Source: Stagonosporopsis chrysanthemi
Lineage: Eukaryota; Ascomycota; Dothideomycetes; Pleosporales; Didymellaceae
Direction of reading: 5' to 3'
DNA length: 30,714 nucleotides
Assembly: GCA_022560025.1 (NCBI GenBank)
Contig: JAFISE010000234.1
Span: 8,651-39,364 of the forward strand
Part shown: positions 10,205 to 19,817 of the stretch, in pieces
How the letters are laid out: each line of letters starts with the position of its first letter
Position numbering within the stretch: the stretch's first letter is position 1
Notes under the pieces: model-generated
Databases searched by the model: none
Seen by the model: only the letters and a program-made list of their open reading frames with translations
What the model was told of the DNA's origin: nothing
Program-made: the position numbers and the translations under genes

Positions 10205-12090
10205 AGGTCAGCGATACCAGAGCAGCCGGAGTTCCGAGCACGCAATCATGTCAGGTTGGACATGAGGAGTGTTTATGGGCGGAATTGACCTGGTAGAGTG
10301 CCTGTGAGTGGCAGTGGTAACCGCGCGCCGCGGGTCAAGGCGCGCGCGACTAGATGGGAGATACTTTTTAGACCTCGGGATAGGGGACTCCTTGCAGTGG
10401 AATTACAATACTTGGTAGCCCATGTAAGTATCTAGTGCCGCGCTGAGGCGGAGGCGAGGAGGAAGCTTGCCTGATCATACTCAAACCCGAATAAAGACAG
10501 GTCTACAGCTTGTGAAAGGATCTCCTTGTCCTAGCTTTGTGTGGTTACCACAGGGATTGGGGGCACATGGCTACCTCCACAGACTAGATGATCGCTCCAA
10601 ATGGGATTGATGCATTAGATGCGAGATGGACGGATCCGGACAACATGCTGCGACCTCAGAGGCGACCATGCACGTGGATGGCCTAACGCGGGAGTCAGGT
10701 TGCGGAGCTCACGCCTGCTCACACGAGCACCGGGCGATCAACCTGAATCTTCTCAGCAACAACCATTTTCGAAGAATCTTATCATCTTCCGTATGACAGC
10801 TCAACCAGAAACGGGATTGTATGAACGGTAAGTTAGACAAGTGGCAGTGATGTGCGGGACAAAGATCCGCTAAGAAGAGCACTGCCCCACCTATTTTTGG
10901 AACGAACCACGCGCTAGTGCACACAACAAAGCGACTGAGGCCGACCCCTGTATCTCTCTACCACCTTACGAAAAAGATCATGTTGGCAGCGTTCAGGCAC
11001 AAAGATTTACTCTTCTTCGAGAATTTCGTCGCCATCAACATTTTATTCGCATTGTTTCTCATGATTACCTCCCCCATTGGACCACTTGAGTCGCTCTATG
11101 CTGACGGCACAAAAGATCCCCCGCGGACATATCTGTGACGCACGGCCTGAATCGTGGCAGTTGCTGGAAGACTTACTACTCCGCGCTGTGTGATCTTAGT
11201 GATGTCATGTCTTGATGACCCCATTTCTTCCGACGTGGGCGTTTAATGGGGCTGTTTGATTCCCTCATATACCAACTTACGCAGGCTAACAGCAGTGCCG
11301 CGGACCTGCATGATGCTCACATGTGAGGTACCCCCAGCTTGACGCCGAGCCGGCCGCAACATTCAGTATCTCAGGATGCTCATCTAGATCAAAAGCGAGC
11401 GCAAATATCCTTTCACGAGCGATCGACCCACCCAGAACCTAGACTGTCCACTATCCACACCATCTTTCGCCGAACGTGGCACTTGTAAACGACTACCCGC
11501 TTGACAGCCGTTACTGAAAGGGCACTGTAAGCATTCATCCCTGTGTTCGGAGTAATTCTAATGTATCAGTGCTCTGATCTTCGATGATTGCGCGCGAGAG
11601 GCTGTAGTGTCTTTGCACGACCCGAACACACTGCCGGGGCTTGATAGATATCGACCATGTGGGGAGCAATTTATTTTCCGTACAGGAGGTCTTCCTCAAT
11701 CGGCGCTCGGACATCGAACAGCTGGCTGCCGTTGGAGGCCTAATTCATTCCCGCTGGATCCTTTTGAGCCGAGGCTTCACGCGATCTTATGACGGTCATG
11801 ACTGCCATTCGTGATAGTCGTGACAGCTATGCAGAAGACTCACTTTCTACTTCAAGAGAGTAAATTAGCCGAAGAGACCCGTCATCATAATGATGACGAT
11901 GCTGGAGCCGTAGCTTATCCTGAAGTATGAGCCCTTGACATGAAAAAAAGGTTGCAGAGTTGTTGCATACGCGGCAACAAGAGATACACCCACCTCCCCA
12001 GTTCGGGTGCCTAGTGTCTTCTCCCTGGCTGCCAAGCTTCTGATTTGTTAGAGAGACCTGCTTTTATCCACTATAGATGCGCGCACCCTT
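10205..12090. other. Gene-free region
   Basis: No convincing coding region seen. A short hydrophobic ORF at 10917-11138 (73 aa) is not supported by anything else. The unresolved first exon of the disordered-protein gene may lie in the first 300 nt. Confidence 0.45.
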
Positions 12091-12101
12091 AATTTTTTGG
12101 A

Positions 12102-12148
12102 TTTTAGGGGGGGTGTAAGACTTTTAGGGCCTTTAGGGCTGTTTTAGG
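12102..12148. repeat. Degenerate TTTTAGGG-like units
   Basis: Four imperfect units are visible: TTTTAGGGG at 12102, TTTTAGGG at 12122, TTTAGGG at 12132 and TTTTAGG at 12142. The last three start 10 bp apart. They resemble the common fungal telomere unit TTAGGG but are spaced and mutated, so this could be a decayed interstitial telomere-like tract or chance low complexity next to the gap. Confidence 0.35.
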
Positions 12149-12238
12149 CGTGTGTACGTACATATTGTACCCACTAAGCCTTTAAAGCATCTAAGCTATT
12201 GGCCAGCTTTTGTCAAAGAGTACGCTAGGCTCCGAGCC

Positions 12239-12409
12239 GGGGGGGGGGGGGGGGGGGGGATGGATCGTGCAAAAAATAACAAATTAGAAAAGAACTTCAC
12301 CAGCAGAGCATTAAACGTGTTACTTCGGAATGNNNNNNNNNNCTACTCGCATCTATGCAGGTGTGTGGGGGTGGGGGGCTGGGGGGGGTGGGGGGGGGGA
12401 GAGGGGGGG

Positions 12410-12444
<35 letters not shown>
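12239..12444. other. Assembly gap flanked by poly-G tracts
   Basis: A run of 21 G (12239-12259) precedes 73 nt of ordinary sequence, then 10 N at 12333-12342. G-rich sequence resumes at 12361 and ends in a pure 34-G run (12411-12444). The Ns mark a scaffold gap of unknown true size. The G runs on either side suggest sequencing failure, possibly at a hard-to-read region. Confidence 0.9.
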
Positions 12445-12447
<3 letters not shown>

Positions 12448-12654
12448 GTGTTACGGACTAAAAATCACGATTTAGAAATCGTCATCTCAGGACTAGCTTT
12501 GGCCTGGATCATTTGCAAGTACAGTTGTGTCATAGCTCCTTCAAAGCGGTCTTTGTACAGAATCTCATGAAACATCAATCCAAGGAAAAGTAAAGTTTAA
12601 AGCGAGAGCAGAACGGTGAATGTTTTGAACAAAATGCTGTTGTGTCGTGCGAGC

Positions 12655-13625
12655 TTATGCAAGGCACTCGTCCTTCCTTCCTGCAGATCCTGGCCCTAAA
12701 TCGAGGATCTCGCCTGACCAGATGTCCGATGAATCATCCAATTTTTCGCCCTTCTCCTTGATACTTGTTCCCTTTCTCTCAACCAGTCTGCGAGCAAGCA
12801 TATTTCTCAACCTAATGGCCCCCGAAACTAAGACGTAGATGACGACAACCGCGGCAGCATACCCAAGGACATGTAGGATAATGCTGACGCTGCCGTGTGC
12901 AGGATTCAGCCACTCATAAACATAAAATCCCTGAGTGTACCTCGTCAGATACGCAAGACCAAGGTAAACCGACAAGATGAGCAGCACAACACTGAGATGT
13001 GAGACAGGCGGTGCCTCAGTAGCCGGCAGCACAATCTCGACTACCGCAAAGACAGAGTTCAGACCGTGGACCGAGAGATTCATCCACTGCTCAAAGCGAC
13101 CAGGCGGCCATCCACTGTTCATAGTGCCCCAAAAAACGATTGTGACTAGAAATGGCATGGTCGTGACCGAGGAGTAGTACAGAGAGTGCATCAGCTGCAG
13201 CAGCTTGGGCCAATCGTGTAGCCATGTGCGTGTCCTGAACGCAAACATGAATGTGTGTACGCTTGCGATTAGGAAGTAGAACTGAACGAGAAGTTAGCAG
13301 TGTTGCTTTATTCGAACATTTGAACACTTACGCCAAGGGACCAGAAAGTGAGGTAGGTGAAGAAGCTAAATGACTGGCCGATGGCGGCCTCACTTTGCTG
13401 AATCTTATACGAGCCGATGTTGACATCTTTCAGGCCGATGGTTGCTGTGTTGTTTGCCAGCCAACTGTAAGAGACAATGATGGTGGTGAAGCAATATAGG
13501 CAGAGCACGGCGCGAATGCATGCCAGCACGATAGGAGGGACAAAGTGAGATGTGACGAAGGTTCTCGAGGGGTCGAAGCGGCCGGTAGAGGGCACACCCC
13601 AGGCCTCGTAGGTGAAAATCTTCAT
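12655..13625 (-). CDS. AIG1/FAR-17a-like integral membrane protein
   Basis: Two exons, 13625-13332 and 13281-12655, are separated by a 50-nt intron (GTAAGT donor, GCTAAC branch, TTCAG acceptor) in phase 0, giving 306 aa. The start is the ATG at 13625; the open frame extends further only through a GTG. The protein has about six hydrophobic helices. SSVTTMPFLVTIVFW followed later by WMNLSVHGLNSVFAVVEIVL matches, as I recall it, the Thr and His signature region of the AIG1/ADTRP family. In animals these are membrane threonine hydrolases of fatty-acid esters of hydroxy fatty acids. The tail after the last helix is basic and then acidic and probably cytosolic. A lipid hydrolase role in an internal membrane is inferred from the family; another multi-pass family is possible. 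Confidence 0.6.
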
Positions 13626-14946
13626 GGCTGCCGTGAGAGAGGATGGCTTTGTGGTGATAAGGCCAAATGCCACAAGAGCTTGTTGTAATGACTGTTACAG
13701 GATCTACAACCTGTGTATTCCTGAGGCATGGTGTGGTTATGTACACAGACACGAGTCCTCCTCGACACTTACCCTATGATCCGACTCAGTGCACTTGTGT
13801 AGGCGCTCGTTATGCACCAATAACGCCATACTCGATAGGTGGCACTCCCAACTCAGCACCGCCCATGCACGACCATTTGCTGCACGCTTGTTCTAAACAA
13901 CTCCATAATCATTCTTCACCCTATCAGATCCACTCACGCACATTATTCGCCCATACACCGCATCTCGACCCAGCCTCGCCAACACACTTGTAACGCCATA
14001 GCCCTGCGCCTTACACCAGCCCCAAAGCATCGCGTGGGAAACGCGTGCGCCCACGCCGACCTCCGCACACGTCCTCGACTCTTTTGGGCAAGCAATTATT
14101 GGAGCCGCTCGATACTGGCGAGTTGCTGCTGGCATCTGGTCCAGATGCGGCTGATGATTCGATGCCCAGCTGAAAGTGGATAGAAATTTGATGCTCCAAT
14201 CAAACACACGGGCAGAACGAGGCTGAATACGGCTTAGTGGCATACAAGTTGAGCTAGTCTGTCGCCTTGCCCTCGATTTCAGCCGCAACTCTCAAGCCAC
14301 GCGCATACGGGGCGCGCGAAGTCGTCAACATGTCAACATTGTCAAGTGGGACCGCCAATACACGTACGCGAGACCGTGATCGAGCGAAAAATGCTAAAGC
14401 CACCTCACTGCCGTCAGGGCGTCGATGCACAACAAGTTTAATGGACGGTGATGCCGAGGAATTCTGGTTCTCCTTTCGGCACTTGAGTCTGGCCCAAAAT
14501 GTGGCACTTCAATTGTCGCGCCTATGACTTGTGCGGTAGCGCGTCACGTAAACCGTCTCTTGTCGCTGCAACTATGTCTCTCGATGCATTGAACTGAGTC
14601 CATACCTCCAATGCTATGTAGCACCATAGATGAACGACTCCAAACTCCCAGGTCAAGTCCTCAGTATATCCCAATCTGCTATCAGAGACAGTGACCCAGA
14701 TTCTACTGGCCATGTATAGAACCTTCGAACTCGTCTGATTTGCACGATACTGGCGAGAACCACCCACTGGCCATGTTCGAGGCAAGGGCCCCGACGTCGT
14801 GCAAGAATGCGATTCTCCAAGGGCAGCTGGGCTCACCACCTCAAGGCTCGTCCCAGCACGCATAACCACAAGATAAGAAGCAGCTCTGCCATCGAGATGC
14901 CAAACCCCATACCATCCCATAGCAATCCCCAAAGCCCATCCACAGC
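13626..14946. other. Divergent intergenic region
   Basis: Lies between the minus-strand AIG1-like gene and the plus-strand WSC gene and should hold both promoters. No coding region is supported; overlapping ORFs of 60-136 aa on both strands look random. The sequence just before the WSC start (pyrimidine-rich, ending CACAG at 14941-14945) could be a splice acceptor for an unseen 5' exon. Confidence 0.45.
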
Positions 14947-16318
14947 ATGAGCATCACCGCTCCTCTCCTCTCTCTGGGCGCAAATTTACCACCCATATGG
15001 ACCTACCATGGCTGCTACACCGACTACGAGCGGCGCAAGCTTTCCGGACCCTCCTACTACGACTCCCTCAACATGACCCAAGCCTCCTGCGTCGCCTTCT
15101 GCAGCACCATCGACCACCCTTATGCCGGCGTCGAGTACAGCTCAGAATGCTACTGCGGGCTGACCGTTGGCTCCGGGTCCTCAAAAATTGATGACGCGGA
15201 GTGCGGTTTCACTTGTTCTGGTAATGCTACCGAGGCGTGTGGCGCGGGGAACCGGCTCAACGTCTTCTACTCGCAGACGTTGGATACCACGCGCACGAAT
15301 CCTGGGCCAGAGGGTGCGCAGCGCCTTGGATGTGTGGTTGATGATGTGTATAAGCGTGTGTTGGCTGTATTGAAAGCGAGTGAGGAGGATATGACGGTTG
15401 CAAAGTGCACGGAGAGTTGCAAGGCGGATGGGTTTAATATCGCGGGGGTGGAGTTCGGGAGAGAGTGTTTCTGTGGGGATGGGTTGGGGGAGGACGCAGT
15501 GATGACGGAGGAGGGGTGCGATATGCGGTGTGCAGGGAATGCGACGGAGTTCTGTGGTGGTGCGACGAGGATTGATGTGTGAGTCTGATGTTCTGAGGGA
15601 GTTGGAGCGACGACGAGACTGATGCGTGATAGGTATGCGTTGAACATCACCATGGCTGAACCGGAACCTAGCACCACAGGAAAACCGGCTTGTGCCCCAA
15701 CAGCGTCCGCGAGTCTATTCCTCCCCAACGGCGACTTTGAAGATGGATTGACAGACTGGCTTCCCTTAGCCTACAACGCCTCCTCCTCCGCTTTCGACGT
15801 CGGGCTAACTGACTCAGCCCTAACCGGCTGCTCCGCTCTGTAAGCCGCCCACCCTTGCCCAACTTGCCCTCGCAACCTCTTCTCCTTCCATCTAACATTC
15901 CCACAGCACTGTCCAGCCACGCCCCGACAGCACCTCCCTAGCACAACACTTCCAAATCTCTACTCTTCTCGCCTCTCTCACCCCAGGTAACTCCTACACC
16001 CTCACCCTCTCCATTGGGCACCCACCCATCACGGGTGCTTCAAACCCCATCGCAGACCCTAAATACACGATCCGCCTCGGTGACGCGCTGCTAGGGTATG
16101 GCGCGATCTGCGGGTTTGCGTATGCGGCGTGTCCACTCACTGGCCAGGAGGGGTCGGTGTGGAATACGTTGCATGCGGGTTTTCGCGCGGGGGGGACCGA
16201 GGAGAGGCTGACGGTGTATTTGAGCTGGTACAATGGTAATTTTGGTGTGCCGCTGTTTCTGGATGGGGTGAGTGTTAGGAGTGGAGAGGATGGGAACGCT
16301 AATAGTAGAGAGGCATAG
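14947..16318 (+). CDS. Double WSC-domain protein with C-terminal carbohydrate-binding-like domain
   Basis: Three exons, 14947-15578, 15633-15839 and 15907-16318, encode 416 aa. Both introns are phase 2, with GTGAGT/GTAAGC donors, CTGAT/CTAAC branches and TAG/CAG acceptors. Two WSC domains are clear, each Cys-rich with the order HGCYTD or LGC, SCVAFC or KCTESC, ECYCG or ECFCG, and CSGNATEACG or CAGNATEFCGG. They end in RLNVFY and RIDVYAL. WSC domains bind glycans and occur in wall-stress sensors and secreted carbohydrate-active proteins. The C-terminal 200 residues start LFLPNGDFEDGLTDWLP, typical of the opening of CBM4_9-like or galactose-binding beta-sandwich domains. No transmembrane helix is seen after the WSC domains, so it is not a classical Wsc sensor. 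The start lacks an obvious signal peptide; an upstream exon may supply one. The lectin gene converges on it. Confidence 0.85.
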
Positions 16319-16596
16319 GGAGTGGCATGATGCGGGAAAGTCTGGGGTAAAAGGGGGAGTAAGAATTAATAGGCAATGTGGGCTTTGTGAGGATGTCCCT
16401 TGATTGAAGGTTAGGTGCTGTTGCGGTTTTTCTTCTCTTCAACTTGGTTCTTTGTTATTGGCAAGGCGCCCTCAGGCGTAATGAGTGTGAGTCTTTAAAC
16501 TTTCTGTCTCTGCAGCTTGCAGTCGCCTCATGCTTTGATGAAACGTGATTGAGCTTTCGCTCTTGACCCTGAGTCTCCACAACAATCAATGTCCGC

Positions 16597-17205
16597 TTAA
16601 ACGGCTTTGAGCAGGAACTGCGAGTTCTCGGCTTCAGCGGGAGCATACGTGATGATTTCAGTAGCTGTATCCTTCGCTGCACCACGCACATTGAGCTGCT
16701 TGCCGGTACCCACATTATTGATACTGTACGACATTTAATACCACTCTGTTTCGTGTGTGTATACACTTACTAGAATGTTCCGTTGCCGGCATACTGCAGC
16801 TTCCAGCGGATACTCACGTCCTGCGGCGAGCGTAGCTCAGTCGTGACTTGAATAGCATCTTGTAGATGGTTAGTCTATGCATCGGTAGGGGGTTGTCTAA
16901 GGTGGTATACCGTTGGCAGCAACGTACAGTCCCGAGTTGACTGCGACAATGAGGTACTCGCGGTCACCTTTCTCAGGCTTGCCCTGAGTACCGCCCGCGG
17001 CTGCGATAACGAAGTGGGTGTTATTCGCAGAAGTGGTACGTGGGCTGTTGTTGATTAGAATGGAAGGCGAGCTGGTGTGCGTTGAGATGTACTATAGTCT
17101 CACAGATGTACCAGGCGTGTTGGCGCCGCCCCAGACGTTGAGGCTCATATCTTGGGCGTGCTTAGGGATGATTTCATAGACGCCAGGACCGGAGTAGTCA
17201 GACAT
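16597..17205 (-). CDS. Ricin-B-like (beta-trefoil) lectin, four exons
   Basis: Exons 17205-17093, 17044-16911, 16858-16771 and 16723-16597 give 153 aa with all phases matching. Introns are 47-52 nt. The first uses a GTACAT donor at 17092 instead of the tempting GTGAGA at 17103, because only the former keeps the frame (SVRLYPRTTS). The protein starts MSDYSGPGVYEIIPKHA and carries LNVWGGA, VIAAAGG, LIVAVNSGLYVAAN, LQYAGNGTFYINN and KQLNVRGA. This repeating hydrophobic, Asn-X-Trp or Val pattern is typical of small fungal ricin-B-type lectins. No signal peptide is seen, consistent with the cytoplasmic fungal lectins of this fold, some of which bind glycans in fungal defence against grazers. Sugar specificity cannot be read. 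It converges with the WSC gene 278 bp away. Confidence 0.75.
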
Positions 17206-18468
17206 GGTGATAGATTGGGGCTGGAAATTGGGGAAATAGATCCGTTCGACTGTTGCGTTGGATGGTGGTTCGATCTGGCTAATGCTGATGTTGGCGAGGA
17301 AGGGCGCTGGCTTTAATAGATTCTCTTGATGACACAGAAGACTGCTGCCGCTTCAAGTTTGGTTCCAAGGACTGGGGGGCAATGTTGCAGACCCCGCTCC
17401 TGTGGTGGGTGCTACCACATCGCCGTACCGTTGCACATCTCTCAAAAGTGGTCTGCAGTGATCATGTCTGACAACAGCCAGCGTCGTTGTGCAATCTTCT
17501 GGCTGCTGAAGGAGAGATCGTCCACGGTTCAAGAACCGGACAGATGCATGCCTTAGGCTGCATCTCAACAGCTACAGAAGATTATTCTTTCCTGCAAAGC
17601 CCACGATGCTACAGCAGATTGCTGTGCGGACTGTCCCTTGACAAGTAGATTTTGGTGTCTCTACTGGAATAGGGCAGCTGAATTTTGAGTGTAGTGTGTA
17701 GCCATCAGAAACCTAGACTAGACATAGTAAGCCCTATGTATCTCCAGATGTCGACGTATATCGTGCAAACATGTCGTTGCTCTGGTGTAGAGAGGGGCGC
17801 CGTGTAGCCGAAGTACGCAGGAGAAGAAGCTGTACTTCATCGGTGCAGTCACGTATCTGTACTGTATGGAAACGTTACGACTCACGAGGGGCTACACCAT
17901 GAAGCTTTCACTCCTTGTTCTATGGCTGTGCATCCGTAATTGTAATACTGAGGCTTCGATTCAGACAAGCAGTGCGGCCCGTTGACACAACACAACCGCT
18001 ACACAGCAGCAGCGATACGCCGTCAAATACCTCTTTGGCCAGTCGAATGACTACTTAGAGCTGTGGACAGGGTCACGTGCTGCTGAAAGACGGCCCGACG
18101 GCCCGTGGTCTACACTTCCATGGTTACTTGCTTCGGATGACAGAAGGAAGGCATCCTTGTACGTGGAGTGAGACTATGCGAAGGACGGCGAACAGTCATC
18201 GCAGGCGCGACGCCTGCCTTGAAGTAGACACCCAACGTCGAGGCTGCTGTTAGCACGGTGTGCGCCTGCCCGTGACGACGGGCTGGAAAGCAGAGTCGGT
18301 GGAGGGAAACGCCGACCAGCCGAGGCCCGCGACTTTTGTTGCTACAGAGCTCCAATTCCGCCAACAGCCAACCAACAGCCAACCAGCACTGCATCCAGCA
18401 CTCACGTATTAGCTCAGCACTCACGCCAGAACAGGACCATAGCTCTGCCTCAGCTTGCAGACGATGCA
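17206..18468. other. Divergent intergenic region between lectin and TAD3
   Basis: No coding region is supported on either strand. It should hold the promoters of both flanking genes. A short tandem repeat of CAACAGCCAAC lies around 18360-18382 upstream of TAD3. Confidence 0.45.
17311..17320 (-). promoter_or_regulatory. Possible TATA-like element for the lectin gene
   Basis: On the minus strand this reads TCTATTAAAG, about 106 nt upstream of the lectin ATG. Position and AT-rich core fit a TATA-like element; this is a weak motif call. Confidence 0.25.
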
Positions 18469-19817
18469 ATGAGCGAATCCACTCCCCTCACCGGGCGTCT
18501 CGTTCCCCTGCGAACCAGAGACGAAGTGCGCGCCAGTCTCGAGACGCACGTTGTCTACGTCGTCGAAGTGCCAGCGAAGCATGCCAACGTTGTCAAGGAG
18601 TGAGTCGCCCACCCCAGACATGTCAATTGATCTCTGACTTGCGGTGCAGTGTCGTGCAAGCAGCCATTCCCGACTTCAAAACATCCGAGATCTCGCACCT
18701 GCGCCGCGTAGTGCAGTTCAAGTACCTGCCGCCCCACCTGCAGAAGCAGTTCTATCCGCCTGCAAGGCTACCTAGAGGTGATGAGGATGATGAATTTGCA
18801 CCCGCATTGTTATCCCCATCCCCTTCCCCTGAATCTTTGTCTTACCTCCCCTCTCCTCCGTCTACTCCCACGGCCGACGAAAGCATTGCTGGGGACGATA
18901 CTAAAATCATGGATCTAGTGCGTTTCTTTCTCTTATGTCCCACGAAATATATTGCGCACAGCGAGTTGCTCGCCCTCCTTCGCAAATGCCCGCCCTTCGA
19001 CAATGGCAGGACCACGCCACGGATCTTCTATGTCACCGTCCCGTCACTGGCACCCATTTCCGGCGAGCAGTCTGAGGAGTGGAGCGTACAGTACTGGCCC
19101 ATCACGTACAAGAACACCAACCCTTACGGCCCACACCCGAGTCTGGTCGCACGCAACCAGGCGGAAATTGAGGACAAGGCAGGCAACTGGCTCACTCTCG
19201 CACGCACGGCCGGCAAGTGCATCTCAGAGCAGTGTCTGGGCGAGAAGCTGGGTGTAGTTGTGGTGGACCAGTCCAAAGGCTCACCGGAAGTCATCGTGGT
19301 TGCGGGCGACTGCCGCTGGAGGTCACCCTCTGGTGCCATCGAACAACACAAAGGCACTGGCAATGTCATGGCCCATGCTGTACAGCGCGCCATCGCCATG
19401 GTTGCAAAGAAGAGGCTCCGAGCTGCGGGCGCCGATCCAGCGACGCTCGATCGTTCACTCTTCTGCGACATTCCCCTCACCGACATTGAGCGTGAGTATT
19501 TCGTCAAGGACAACATCAACCAGAGCGGCTATCTGTGCGTTGACCTGGACATTTACCTGACGAACGAACCTTGCGTCATGTGCTCGATGGCGATCCTGCA
19601 CTCTCGCTTCCGACGCTGCATCTTTGCAAAGCGCATGCCCCTTACTGGCGGTATGACGTCTGACATGGCCGAAGGCAGCGCGCCCCTGCAGGGTGGACTG
19701 AAGCATGGCATGTTCTGGCGACCGAGCGAGCTGAACTGGAAGTTTCTGGCCTGGGAGTACAAGGAGGACGCGAAGCAGGCTCAGAACGACGGTATCAAGG
19801 AGTCAATGCATGTCTAG
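18469..19817 (+). CDS. TAD3: tRNA-specific adenosine-34 deaminase subunit Tad3 (ADAT3)
   Basis: This is the structural subunit of the Tad2-Tad3 heterodimer that converts A34 to inosine in tRNA wobble positions. Exon 1 (18469-18599) begins MSESTPLTGRLVPLRTRDE and includes VVYVVEVPAKHANVV. A 50-nt intron (GTGAGT, CTGAC, GCAG) leads to exon 2 (18650-19817), giving 432 aa. A longer open frame starts upstream of 18469, but this spliced start gives far better N-terminal sequence. In the deaminase domain HAV sits at residues 286-288 where catalytic deaminases have HAE, and PCVMC at 351-355 supplies the zinc-binding cysteines. Replacement of Glu by Val marks Tad3 as the pseudo-catalytic partner. A disordered Ser/Pro stretch (about residues 85-120) separates the N-terminal region from the rest. 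Expected in nucleus and cytosol. Confidence 0.92.

Noticed and set aside
10917..11138. 73-codon ORF with a hydrophobic stretch
   Set aside because: Too short, no family features and no supporting signals.
13667..13993. 108-codon plus-strand ORF
   Set aside because: Overlaps the 5' side of the AIG1-like gene; Pro/His/Thr-rich random composition.
14522..14932. 136-codon minus-strand ORF before the WSC gene
   Set aside because: No domain, no conserved-looking segment, and it lies in the likely WSC promoter.
17045..17103. Intron of the lectin starting at GTGAGA (17103) and an apparent in-frame TAG at 17094-17092
   Set aside because: The GTGAGA donor gives the wrong phase. Using GTACAT at 17092 removes the stop and restores a continuous lectin frame.
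18919..18962. Possible second TAD3 intron (GTGCGT...CACAG)
   Set aside because: Its length is not a multiple of three and removal would shift the frame; the read-through sequence (FFLLCPTKYIAHSELLALL) looks like genuine Tad3.
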